In this document: one piece after another, positions 1 through 9,798 of the stretch
How positions within the stretch are numbered: position 1 is the first letter of the stretch
Layout: every line of letters begins with the position of its first letter
Source: Amylostereum areolatum
Taxonomy: Eukaryota; Basidiomycota; Agaricomycetes; Russulales; Stereaceae
Assembly (NCBI GenBank): GCA_012932865.1
Contig: SAXG01000045.1
Coordinates: 124,001 to 188,000, forward strand
DNA length: 64,000 nucleotides
Reading direction: 5' to 3'
Notes under the pieces: generated by a model
Seen by the model: only the letters and a program-made list of their open reading frames with translations
What the model was told of the DNA's origin: nothing
Databases searched by the model: none
Position numbers and translations under genes: made by a program

Positions 1-2538
1 ATGGTCGGAAGCCCGTCCACCAAAGTCTCGTCACGTCCCCCGTGCCCTTCGCTGAGGCTCTGGTCCTGGCCCTCCGTATCGAGCATCTTGCGACCGCTGG
101 CCAGACCGTCTGGAAGCCGCACAAACATGAGGAACACGAATGACAGGAATACCGCTCCGGCCACGACGATAAAGATGAGTTGTGGGATTGTCGCTACGGT
201 CTTGATATATATCAGTCCAAACAACGACGGGCCGACGATCTGCGAGCTATACGACGCGATTAGCAGATGCATAGGTCAACAGTCTAGTAGAGATACATAC
301 CCCAATGCTGATAGAACACTCAGCCCACCGAACAGCTTCCCCGACTCTGTACCTCCTTGGTGACGATACAATTCCAGTGCCAGACTCTGTATGGTTGGAG
401 TGAACCCTGAGGAAAACCCTGCGAGTGTCGAGAGACCGATGAACGACCACGTGTTGGGTGCGATGGCCATCGCGCCGTACGCAATGACAAGTATCATGAG
501 GGAAATACGTGCTATGGCGAGGTCAAGGGCGGGCACATGGGAGTTCGGGTGAGATTCTGACACCGGGGGGCGGGCGGGAGATGGTGAACGGCGCTCCGTG
601 ATAAGAGGCTCTGAAGAGGAAGACACGGGAAGCTGGATTGGGGAAGTCTTCGGACGGAAGAATTTGAGGATGACTGCATTCCTGGATTAGACATAGGACT
701 TTGATACCATGGTGGTAACATACGAGGCAGCAAGATGGCCAGGAAGGCAGCCCTAGTTACGCCGACGATACTAATGAAGTACCCGAGCTGGGGTAGTCAT
801 CAGTAAAGTTTGCACTACGTTATTGTATCCTGAATTTGAATTTCTTACCATTTCTGAGGACCAGTCGTACCTCGCAGCCGCATATTGGAAGACATATGAG
901 AACGAGCCCTTGGGGGAAACATAAAGGAATGGAGCGTGTTATTCAAAGGCAGAACTTACCAGGATCAACGTCTCCGGTCCAAATGCCGCTGCCAGCAAAG
1001 TCAGCGACCAATCCCTTTTCTCCAGTTTCGGTGTGAACGACGTTGGTCCGCGTATGACTTTGGGAGGCGTGAAGATATGGAGGGGACTCAAGAAAGAGAA
1101 AAGGCTTTTGAGGCGAGAAAGCAGGCCTCTCGAAGCACGCTGAGAAGCTTGTTCTTCTTGGTGCCTCCGACGAAAGGCCCGCATCTGTGTCGGAAGGAGA
1201 GATTCCGGGATGACAAGCCATGTCAGCAATGCGAATAGAAGATGGACGGCCGTTGCGATATAGAACACGGTAATGGCTTGCTCCGTCCAGTGTGTAACCA
1301 ACGATCCTGCGGTGGGCCCAATGGCCATGCCGATGAAGAGAAGGCCGAGGAAGAGAGAGAACACGCGTGACCTACGACATTGAGGATGAGGTTAGGAATG
1401 CCTACATTCATCGTATGCGAACACGCACCTGGAAGTAGAGTCGGTGCAGTCGGCGAGATAAGCATGGATAGCGGCCGAGGAAGTAACGCGCCCTAGACCA
1501 AAACTTGAGTTGTGAGCACAAGCCATCGGCACGGAACTTACCTCCTACGAAACCCTCTGCGATCGGTCCCCACAGGAGCGCCCAGAATCCGCCGGGAATC
1601 TGCTTGGGAAAGAGATAGACGAGAACGAAGGTTATGTCCGAGACCAGCAGACCCGCAAAGTTGATCCCGAGGATTTTCGTACGGCCGTGTCTGTCTGAGA
1701 GCTAATGGGGAAGTTATTTTTTAATTACCAAGACTGCCTCAAAAATGGTAGGGCCTACCGATCCCCAAACGCCAGTAGTCAGACAGCTGAGAACGCCGCT
1801 TGTGGTGCTCATTACTAGAGGCGGATAAGTCGCGTGTATTGTATACCAAATTGGAGAGTGACCCACATGCCATGATGGTGGCTACGGTTGCTTGCACTCT
1901 AGGATCCTTTGCGCAGGGAATCGGCTTGAAGGCTGTCCGTCAACCGCGTCAGATCTGGTTCGAGCATGGGGAGGCTGACCAAAAATACGGAGCGCCCATA
2001 TCTGAACACGAGGCCCTCGCTACACGGCGTGAGAGGAACACGAGCACGTACATTGTGAGATGAGGGGAAGTCCCTCTTCGTCCCAGGGAGTGTCTGGATG
2101 GCTGTTCTGGATCTTGCACACGAGAGTAGTGAAGATTTCGATTCTGGGTGCCAACGTGGCAGAAAACGCGGCCATGCTGAAAACTATGCCCGACAAAAAC
2201 CTGGAAGCCAACACATGTTACGATGTTGCGCCGATCGCCATGTCCTGGTCGGAACGTACCACCAAGCTGAGGGTCTTCGCCACCAGGGTCTCTGACTGCG
2301 TTGAACTTCTTCAAACTGGAGAGCGATTTCGTCTGCCTCCTCGACGTCTGTCGCCTCGTCCTCGTCCTTGTTCGACCAGCGTTTGATCGACGTCATGGTG
2401 GTGAGGGTGGATGAATTCGTGAAGAAGTTCGGCGGCCTCCTCACCGACGGCACCGCCGGGCAAGATGCTGTCTGGATTGGCGAGGAGATTCGGGGAGGGA
2501 TCCCTAGAACGGCGCACTCTGGAACGAGGGACAGACAT
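1..2538 (-). CDS. MFS transporter (partial; C-terminus off window)
   Basis: Major facilitator superfamily membrane transporter, substrate unknown. The chosen start (2538) gives an N-terminus containing LPGGAVGEEAAELLHEF and HPHHH, a cytosolic leader I associate with a basidiomycete MFS group. Downstream exons encode hydrophobic helices: one with FLSGIVFSMAAFSATLAP (about 2155-2205), one with MFSLFLGLLFIGMAIGPTAG followed by a basic cytosolic loop (about 1000-1364), and a C-terminal pair (about 1-240) with IVGPSLFGLIYIKTV and LIFIVVAGAVFLSFVF, then a polar tail still open at base 1. Many short introns separate them. The frame slips by one base near 2358-2372: the leader reads in one frame up to DQTLVEQ and the acidic EATDVEEADEIALQF segment in another, with no intron signals between. 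It could be an indel error or a decayed gene. Family confident, exons approximate. Confidence 0.8.
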
Positions 2539-2711
2539 GGTGGAAGCCTAAAGGAGGGACGGGTTACATGCGGAGAGATTGCGTGCGCCCACGCGAGCTT
2601 ATAGTAACTTGAGTGAGAGCTTGAAAGGTGCCGCCGCAATGCCGTGCGAGCCGACGCTGATAGTTGACAAATGGCCGTCCTGTTATCTTATCTCTCTCCT
2701 TGTCTCCATCC

Positions 2712-3297
2712 ATGGTCAGTTCCTCCTTCACCCCCATCTTCCCTGCCTCCTCACCCTTCCAAAGTCCCACACAGTCGATATACCCCAGGAGCTCAAGGAC
2801 TCACTCCGAAAGTTTAGATTCGCACGCCGAAAGAGCGGAAATGCAGCCCTCGTCGTTAAGATCAACAAGCAGAAGCTGCTCATGGAGGAGGTAGAGCAGC
2901 TTGACGATATCTCTCCCGAGGATCTCGCGGAAGGTTGGTTCCCTTTGCCCCTCTATCGCCGGATTTCCCTTACGCATTACTTCGAAGAACTCCCCGAGAA
3001 CTCGCCACGATATGTGATGCTTTCTTATGAGCTGAGCCACCCCGACGGACGCAAGTCCTTCCCCCTCGTCCTCATCAACTGGGCACCTCCATCATGCGAG
3101 ATCAGCATGCTCACCCTTCACGCGAGTGCCCTTCTCGACTTTCAATCGACCGTACGCTTCCAGAATCTTACCGAGTGCTAACCGATGGTTGATGATCATA
3201 TGACGGACAGGCGGACGTGGGCAAGGTGCTCGAGGTCCGTGAAGGTGCCGAGGGCCTCACCAAGGAAATACTGGACGCCAAACTCCTCACAAACTGA
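2712..3297 (+). CDS. Glia maturation factor (ADF-H domain, actin/Arp2/3 regulator)
   Basis: Small ADF/cofilin-homology protein of the GMF family (yeast Aim7), which binds Arp2/3 complex and promotes debranching of actin filaments in the cytosol. The spliced product is 140 aa, the normal GMF length, and starts MSHTVDIPQELKDSLRKFRF. Further family signatures are ISPEDLAEELPENSPRYV, HPDGRKSFPL and the C-terminal helix ADVGKVLEVREGAEGLTKEI. Exons: 2712-2714 (the start codon alone), 2765-2933, 2988-3151, 3211-3297; introns of 50, 54 and 59 bp all GT...AG. The first exon consisting of only ATG is supported because the Ser that follows keeps the family N-terminus and the frame. The gene lies in the 5' flank of the MFS gene, head to head with it (173 bp apart). 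Confidence 0.93.
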
Positions 3298-3520
3298 CCG
3301 CAGAATCTCCATACGTGCGTGGACGAAGGCGAAGTAAGATCGCAGTGTATTTGTTCTGTATGTATAGTACGATGTAGTACCCTGCAATGGATAGAGCTGT
3401 ATTGAAGCCATCTACACTCGAGGAACTTTTTTCAGGTCAAACAATACAGAATGCATCCTTTATGTTAACTTCGTCAGTCGCCAGTTCGGAATCTTCACCG
3501 CTTGCGAAGCACTCACCCAC

Positions 3521-5207
3521 TTAAGACGTCGTAACATAGCCGTCAAGAATCTCCCCCAGTACCCACACATGCCCGAGGACATACATTAACCCACACGCCC
3601 AGAGCGGAAGAAACACTGCGTCTCCCAAAAATTCCAATCGGTACGCCTGGCTTAGCCAAACCATTTGGGTGCCCAGCCATACTGCCGCCAATGCCGCCGC
3701 TCTCGGCGCCGAGATCGATAGGCGGGGCACGAGTAAGGGTATGAAGAGAAGATACCACAGGAAGTACTTTGTGCAAGATGGCCGTTAACTTTCATGTCCG
3801 TCAGAAAAGCAAGTTGCGATTGCCCACCTGTGACGTACAAACTTTGTTAAAGATAACAAAGGTCGTTGTCTGTACGAACCATGCCAGTATGAGGTCGTCT
3901 TTCTTCCGTGCAAGCATCGCGCCACTGCCCAGGGCGAGAATCATCTGCGGCAGGAAGCTCACAAGCGGCGACCTGAGCAACCCGTGCCACGCCTGCGCCT
4001 GCGCGTTTGGCACCGTTGGGGCCGCACCCGGATATGTGAGATAAATCAGATAGAAGTATGGCGAGAAGTTGTGTCGGTGGTCGCGCCGGTGGAGATGGTA
4101 GAGATAGGTTTCGTGAAGGAAGGGGTACCCCCAGCTGAGATGGGAAAGCGGAGGTATTAGCGCGGAGCGGAAAGACATCCGTGGCAGGAGGGTGAAGAAA
4201 TCGAGAGGGGGGCACGTACATGGCATACATGGCTACGCCCAGCGCGAGGAACGTGCCCGCACTGATTCCAGCAAATCTAATCGTTTGGATGTTGAAGTAC
4301 CGCCCGAGATACCGCCCCGCCCGTGCGAGCCAGCTGTGAGGCGCAGGCACATCGGCGTTGTTTCGTTTTCCTGGCCGCTGTTCCGCGCCCAAAACGCTTA
4401 CGCATGCCACGCCATAGATGACGGGGTATATCTTCCAATGCACGCTGAGCCCCAGAAGGACTGCCGTTATATCCCACCGCTGGCGTAATGCGCAGAAGAG
4501 CGTGGCGAGCACGAAAAGAAGGAGGACGGACTCCGAGGAGCCGCGTGTCGATATGCTGAATACGAAAGGGCTGAAAAGGTGCAAGGACGCAAGGAACGTC
4601 GCTCGGTCGTGACTGGAAGGCCATGCCGCGATAGGACGGTCTGAGGTTTTATTAACGGCATCCGGGTTCTCCGTGACAGGAGAGACGCCTTCCGGCGCGG
4701 GAAGGGATGTGTGTACTCCACGTGGGAGCAAGACGGAAACCAGCAGGGAGTGCATTAGGATACCAGCCAGGATATCACATCCGGCGAAGAGATATTTGCC
4801 AAAGGACGGGTGGATCCATTCGTTCGGCGCAAGAAGTAGGGCGAGGAGAGGGGTGTAACGGTATGTTGCCCTAGTATACGGACTTTATGATCGAGGGAGA
4901 ACCATCGATTGAACGGAAGGAGGTTGGGGCGCCGTGTCAGTTGCCAGATGCTCCGAATAACCTTGGATACGCACTCTCCGACATTAATCCAACGCGCCAA
5001 CGGACCTTGCGCAACGTTTCCTGGTCCGGGATTGAGCAGGAAGCGCGTCGCATCGCTGAATACGCGATAGTCCACATCGGTGTACTTTACGACTGAATGT
5101 GCGTCGTGCCATTCGCTGTAAAGGATGAGCGCTACACGCAAGAGACACGAGAATAGGAGCACACGAGGAAAGGATATGCGTATCTGTGACGCAGGTAGCC
5201 AGTTCAT
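3521..5207 (-). CDS. GPI14: GPI mannosyltransferase I (PIG-M / GPI14)
   Basis: ER multi-pass enzyme that adds the first mannose from dolichol-phosphate-mannose to the GPI anchor precursor. The luminal DxD motif is present in [17 protein letters not shown] in the first exon, followed by an extended loop [16 protein letters not shown] and, after an intron, [15 protein letters not shown]. Other family hallmarks are [43 protein letters not shown] and hydrophobic helices to the end. The frame across the first intron is restored by a donor at GA|gtgcgt so that E-A-T-Y-R-Y joins. The predicted length of roughly 420-480 aa fits the family. The start at 5207 ([18 protein letters not shown]) gives a typical short N-terminus before the first helix. 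The stop at 3521-3523 faces the GMF stop, so the two genes are convergent, 223 bp apart. Confidence 0.92.
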
Positions 5208-5919
5208 TGCATATCGTCAGATGAACGGGTTTGAAGGAGGACGTCCTGGGCAAGGCGCGTTTTGCCTGGACGCGTCTCGATGGCAAGTCACGCGCGCGTA
5301 ACGCCACACCCTTGCAAGTTGCATATCTCGAGACGTGTAACAATCGAGTAACAACCATGTAACTTACGAGACATGCAACTTGCTCCACTTCTGGGATACA
5401 TCACCCGCATGCGGGTATCCTTCGTTACACTGGCACCTCAAAGCTTGTTCATTCCGCCCGGAACTATTTATCGGGAACGAACCCTGGCTGGCCCCGTCCA
5501 GGAAGCTAAACTGATCAAAACAGTAGCCTGTTGCCAGAAGGACCTGGATAGTCTTTCAGTGGAGTCGACGTCGTGGTGCAGTGTGCCATGTTGCAAAAAC
5601 ATCCGGCGGTACAACAGATCGTGTAGGGCCGTCCTAATAATCACTCGCACGTATCCGAACGTCACGACAGAGCTCAAATCATAGACTCTGTGATGGAACA
5701 TAACACGGGCAATGCTTTGAGCTAACAGAGCGAGCGTCGTACAGTGTCCAACCTGGATTGGTGTAGACAAAGCCACATCGAGGGTAGCACTCACAATAGC
5801 TGTTGATGATGGAGAACAGTCGAGGATCACAAGGCAGACGAGCTGTATAACCGACGATATCCTGCACTCGAACACAAAAGGAAGTAATTATGGGAAAAGC
5901 TACAACGTCTAACCAAGAC
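5208..5919. other. Intergenic, no supported gene
   Basis: About 700 bp between the PIG-M start and the SAR1 stop. A 135-residue open frame lies on the minus strand (5468-5875) but it has no recognisable motif and overlaps SAR1 3' flank, so I do not call it. An imperfect inverted repeat sits at 5314-5383, followed by a 14-bp perfect palindrome at about 5402-5415 (acccgcatgcgggt). Nothing else seen. Confidence 0.5.
5314..5383. repeat. Imperfect inverted repeat (hairpin)
   Basis: The left arm (from 5314, gcaagttgcatatctcgaga) and the right arm (ending 5383, ...gacatgcaacttgc) are reverse complements over about 23-25 bp with a few mismatches, separated by about 20 bp. It could be a remnant of a small inverted-repeat element or a cruciform in the PIG-M promoter region. 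Confidence 0.6.
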
Positions 5920-6901
5920 CTAAATCTGGAAAGGCAAGCAGTCAGGCATGATGCAGCACAAGCCGACGAAAGGCAACTTACATACTGTGAAACCCAGCGG
6001 AAACCTACAGAGGCGCAAGAAATGTCAGAGGGGTTGCGAAAGAAAAAGCATGTGGCAACGCACCTTCCCCATAGCCTTGCCTCTGCACAACAGAGCACAT
6101 GAAAATCTCGATGGGACGAATGTCGGCCAACGGGACTTTGCCCTATCAAACCGGTTAGAGCCCCGAATGCGCTGAAATAACAGGTAGCTACGCACCTTGC
6201 CGGTGGTCTGGTAGAGTCCGAGGTGGTGTCTGAGCTCCTCCTCACTTACGGCGCCGGGAGCATCGATCTTGTTACCAAGAATGAGGAAAGGCACTTTGGC
6301 GAGCTCCTCGATCGAGAGCAGAGAATCGAGCTCGGCCTTCGACTCGGGGAAACGCTCGAAGTCGGCGGTATCAACCAGGAAGACAATACCATCGACCTCA
6401 GGGAAATAGTCACGCCAGAGCCGGCGAGCTGAACAATGAATCGAAAAATGAGCATGGGAAGAAAGACACGCGGAGGGGGGCGACGCACCCTGCTGGTGAC
6501 CACCCAGGTCGTATGTAGTGAACTTCACGTTTCCGATAGCAAGTTCCTCCGAGGCTAATACAGTTAAAGTAAGTAGGAATCTAGGAGGGAAAGGGGAGGG
6601 AACACGTACTGGGATGGAGGGTAGGCTGAAGGGTGGCCAGCCTGTCGTTCTTGAGCATGTGGAGTAAAGTCTGTGCAGTATGTGAGATAATGAAGCATCC
6701 AGCAAGATGGAGAGCAACACATACCGTCTTTCCGGCGTTATCCAGACCAAGGAAAAGGATTTTGGCATTCTTGTGCAGCAGACCTGGAATGCGTGTCGGT
6801 CAGAATGCCACATGGAAGAGTGCGATGTGCTTTGCGGTGAAAGAGTAGAAAAACGAACCCAGCTGCGCAAGGACATCCCAAAACCAGTTGATGATGAACA
6901 T
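5920..6901 (-). CDS. SAR1: SAR1, COPII small GTPase
   Basis: Arf-family GTPase that recruits Sec23/24 to ER exit sites to form COPII vesicles. Reading across introns gives [15 protein letters not shown] (the membrane-inserting N-terminal helix), G1 motif [24 protein letters not shown] (switch I), [18 protein letters not shown] (G3), [14 protein letters not shown] (G4), then [18 protein letters not shown] and the C-terminus RWVSQYI. Length about 189 aa, as in fungi. The gene is split by about seven short introns; the last exon (5920-5925) holds only ATT TAG, i.e. the final Ile and the stop, after a 56-bp intron (5926-5981). It is chosen because SAR1 proteins end in QYI or QYV. Exon 1 is 6859-6901. 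Confidence 0.96.
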
Positions 6902-7593
6902 GTCGGGGAGGAAAGGAAGAGCTGAAGAGCGAAGGGGGGACGGTGGGTAAGTGGTGGGCAGGAAGGATGGCGGACCTCAAGGCTCCCGGCGTCGAAATGG
7001 CCTATGACACGTGTCACATTTCGTCATCTCCGATGGCTCTCCATCGTTTCTTCTGCAGGCTGTAGGCTGGCCGCTGCAGCAACACTGGGGCTTTCGGGAC
7101 TCGCACATCGACGCAAGAACAACCATCAATCACACTGTACTGTGTACACATTGATTCAGATGTTGCAAAACATGTATTTGGGGGGATAAACAAGCGACGT
7201 CTGAAGGTAAGGGGAGCCGCCCTCTGATTTCTAGAATGCAACCGGTGTAAAGATTGGATGAGAACAAAGGAAGAACGAATTCGAAGAACATGAAAGGGAG
7301 GGGGAGATGTAGGGAAAGTCTGACACTCGCGACACCATGCAGCTTCACCAACGAAGTGAGTGGGCAAGCTCTAAACCGGCCCAGGCAATCCTCTGCGCTA
7401 AACCGAATCGCCTCGTTCGCCGTAGAGAAGTCGTGCAGAACGGGCACTGTCTAAAAGGTCGCGGTGGAGAAGAAAAAACGAAAACGCGTGAAAGGAAGAG
7501 GGACCTGCTGTTTACGTGTGTTATGGGCTGTGGGTCCCGCCGAAAAGCCTGCTCGAGCGACTGAACGAGCCCGATAGGTCGGCACTGGCACCG
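6902..7593. other. SAR1 upstream region, no gene seen
   Basis: About 690 bp between the SAR1 start codon and the outer edge of the palindrome. It should hold the SAR1 promoter and 5' UTR. Several short open frames on both strands lack start context, motifs or coding bias, and none is called. Confidence 0.4.
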
Positions 7594-8229
7594 GCGCCGT
7601 GCACTCTTCCAGGCGCGGCTTCCCGATTAGGAAGGCGACTCGGCAAGGGCCGAAGGTCGAGCTCGTCGTGTTCGACAATGTGCTGAGCTCGCTTCCTTCG
7701 TCCGATAGTGTGTTTAAATAGCAGATATGAATCTAATACAGTATATATCTGTGCTGTCAAAGCTACATGGACTTAGGACCACAGGGTAGAGTACAATGGG
7801 AGAGATATTATTCTCCCTGCCAAAAGTCGCACTAAATCACCTACCTTTAGCTGTATTACCATGTTGGGGGAGCTTTTGCACTGCAAGAGCGGATGATTAT
7901 GTTGAAGGTACCTATTTAACAGGATATCGCGCCATCCGATGCCCTACTATACCATGCATTGAAGGTATGGCAGAGGATCAGTGTGGGAGATCTGACCTCG
8001 GGCATGTCGGGGACGCGAACTCCTCCAATTTTCTATACGTTTGCAACTCCGGGCGGTCACACTTTGACGGGTAGATATGGTTCTATATTGTACTTAGATG
8101 CTATATATAAATTATCAGATGCATGGAGAAGGTGACAAGAACAGCAGGATCCAAATACCAGTGGAAAAGGGTGTAATAGAGCACAAACTCTGGTGTTCAG
8201 TGAATACCATCTGATCTAGGCTGCTAAAA

Positions 8230-8490
8230 AATAGGGCTCAGTGCGCATTCATGTCCCTTCACATGCCCCTAAATGTCCTAAGAAATTTGAGGTGGGTGGG
8301 GGACAGGGCTTGTGTGAATATGGTGTTGAACGTTAGAGTCGCGTGGTTGTGTACAAGAAACAGCACGCAGTGGTAGCGCGTTCACCGACCCGACATGTAC
8401 ATCTCCCCCTTCGCATGTCCCACTCACTTCAAATTTGTTGTGACATTTAGGGGCATACTAAGGGACATGAATGCGCACTGAGCCCTATTT
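8230..8490. mobile_element. MITE, left copy (about 70-bp terminal inverted repeats)
   Basis: The 261-bp element begins AAATAGGGCTCAGTGCGCAT and ends with its complement. The first 31 bp of each terminus are exact inverted repeats and the similarity continues for about 70 bp with scattered differences (CACATGCCC versus AGTATGCCC, then CTAAATGTC in both). It has no coding capacity. A TA at each end is consistent with a TA target-site duplication of a Tc1/mariner-type element, but because AAATA/TATTT is itself palindromic the exact border is uncertain. It is a non-autonomous element whose transposase source is not in this window. Confidence 0.75.
8473..8490. repeat. 18-bp direct repeat flanking the ATG15 fragment, left
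   Basis: GCGCACTGAGCCCTATTT, the inner end of the left MITE. The same 18 bp recur in the same orientation at 8889-8906, so the ATG15 fragment is bracketed by direct repeats of a MITE end. Confidence 0.85.
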
Positions 8491-8888
8491 GGGACGTACT
8501 ATGCCTACGGAGTAGAAGAGACTGTCTGCGATGAGCGCATTGGAAAGACAAGCGTTGTCGCACCGCCAATGACGGGCGTAGCAGTCGCAGACGGTCGAAA
8601 AGACCCAAGAGAAGTCGACGCGAGCGCAACAGCAGGAGAAGAGGAGGTTATCGTTGTACTTGTCCTTCTTAGAGGTCGGACCTTGCAGAGTGGTGCCCTT
8701 GATCGACAAGATGGCCGTGGAGTTGTCCTCGGAGACGAACACGTGGCCACGGAACCCATTCGCGTCATCCTCCCAGCCAAAAGGAAAGCTCTGACGCGTA
8801 AGTGAGCAAAATAGGTTTCATAGGTTATAACAACAGTGAGAGAAAGCGTGGACGTACGTTGTTCCAGGCGGGGTCGACGTCGTACCAG
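8491..8888 (-). pseudogene. Inverted partial copy of ATG15 (exon 2, intron 1, part of exon 1)
   Basis: This 398-bp segment is the reverse complement of 10595-10992 in the intact gene, with equal length and no difference found in the stretches I compared. It includes the end of exon 1 (from the codon pair for W-Y in QKNWYDVDP), all of intron 1 (67 bp), all of exon 2 and the first 9 bp of intron 2. Presence of the introns shows it was copied from DNA, not from mRNA. It has no promoter, no start and no catalytic serine region (that lies in exon 3), so it cannot make a lipase. The lack of divergence implies a very recent event or an assembly artefact. Confidence 0.9.
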
Positions 8889-8908
8889 GCGCACTGAGCC
8901 CTATTTTT
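8889..8908. repeat. MITE-end stub, right direct repeat
   Basis: A 20-bp fragment, gcgcactgagccctattttt, between the ATG15 fragment and the right arm. Its five terminal Ts match the outer border of the MITE (9144-9163 region), not the inner border (only three Ts before the ATG15 piece), so it is likely a template-switch footprint. Confidence 0.75.
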
Positions 8909-9163
8909 GCTCAGTGCGCATTCATGTCCCTTAGTATGCCCCTAAATGTCACAACAAATTTGAAGTGAGTGGGACATGCGAAGGGGGAGATGTACATGTC
9001 GGGTCGGTGAACGCGCTACCACTGCGTGCTGTTTCTTGTACACAACCACGCGACTCTAACGTTCAACACCATATTCACACAAGCCCTGTCCCCCACCCAC
9101 CTCAAATTTCTTAGGACATTTAGGGGCATGTGAAGGGACATGAATGCGCACTGAGCCCTATTT
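8909..9163. mobile_element. MITE, right copy (inverted, inner end truncated)
   Basis: Mirror image of the left MITE as part of the palindrome. It lacks the first few bases at the inner end: the sequence starts GCTCAGTGCGCATT instead of AAATAGGGCTCAGTG. The outer end ...GAGCCCTATTTTTTAGC is intact. Confidence 0.75.
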
Positions 9164-9798
9164 TTTAGCAGCCTAGATCAGATGGTATTCACTGAACACC
9201 AGAGTTTGTGCTCTATTACACCCTTTTCCACTGGTATTTGGATCCTGCTGTTCTTGTCACCTTCTCCATGCATCTGATAATTTATATATAGCATCTAAGT
9301 ACAATATAGAACCATATCTACCCGTCAAAGTGTGACCGCCCGGAGTTGCAAACGTATAGAAAATTGGAGGAGTTCGCGTCCCCGACATGCCCGAGGTCAG
9401 ATCTCCCACACTGATCCTCTGCCATACCTTCAATGCATGGTATAGTAGGGCATCGGATGGCGCGATATCCTGTTAAATAGGTACCTTCAACATAATCATC
9501 CGCTCTTGCAGTGCAAAAGCTCCCCCAACATGGTAATACAGCTAAAGGTAGGTGATTTAGTGCGACTTTTGGCAGGGAGAATAATATCTCTCCCATTGTA
9601 CTCTACCCTGTGGTCCTAAGTCCATGTAGCTTTGACAGCACAGATATATACTGTATTAGATTCATATCTGCTATTTAAACACACTATCGGACGAAGGAAG
9701 CGAGCTCAGCACATTGTCGAACACGACGAGCTCGACCTTCGGCCCTTGCCGAGTCGCCTTCCTAATCGGGAAGCCGCGCCTGGAAGAGTGCACGGCGC

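Larger units (their letters stand above)
7594..9798. repeat. Giant palindrome: 890-bp inverted arms around a 425-bp centre
   Basis: The left arm 7594-8483 is the reverse complement of the right arm 8909-9798. Every segment I compared matched base for base, and coordinates mirror exactly about 8696, so there is no net indel. Landmarks: gcgccgtgcactcttccagg at 7594 pairs with the sequence ending at 9798; the AT-rich block around 7720-8130 pairs with 9260-9670; a MITE occupies the inner end of each arm. The flanks outside 7594 and 9798 do not match. The centre (8484-8908) contains an inverted 398-bp piece of ATG15. A 92-residue open frame is present in mirrored form in both arms (7796-8074 and 9318-9596); it has no known motif and is probably noncoding. 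Confidence 0.93.

Noticed and set aside
5468..5875. 135-residue minus-strand open frame between PIG-M and SAR1
   Set aside because: No motif or homology pattern seen; overlaps expected SAR1 3' UTR.
7796..8074. 92-residue open frame repeated in both palindrome arms
   Set aside because: Its duplication follows from the inverted repeat; the sequence is AT-rich, without a known domain, and next to a MITE.
7594..9798. Reading the palindrome as an autonomous DNA transposon with long terminal inverted repeats
   Set aside because: No transposase is encoded, the centre is an ATG15 fragment, and no target duplication was found at 7594 or 9798.
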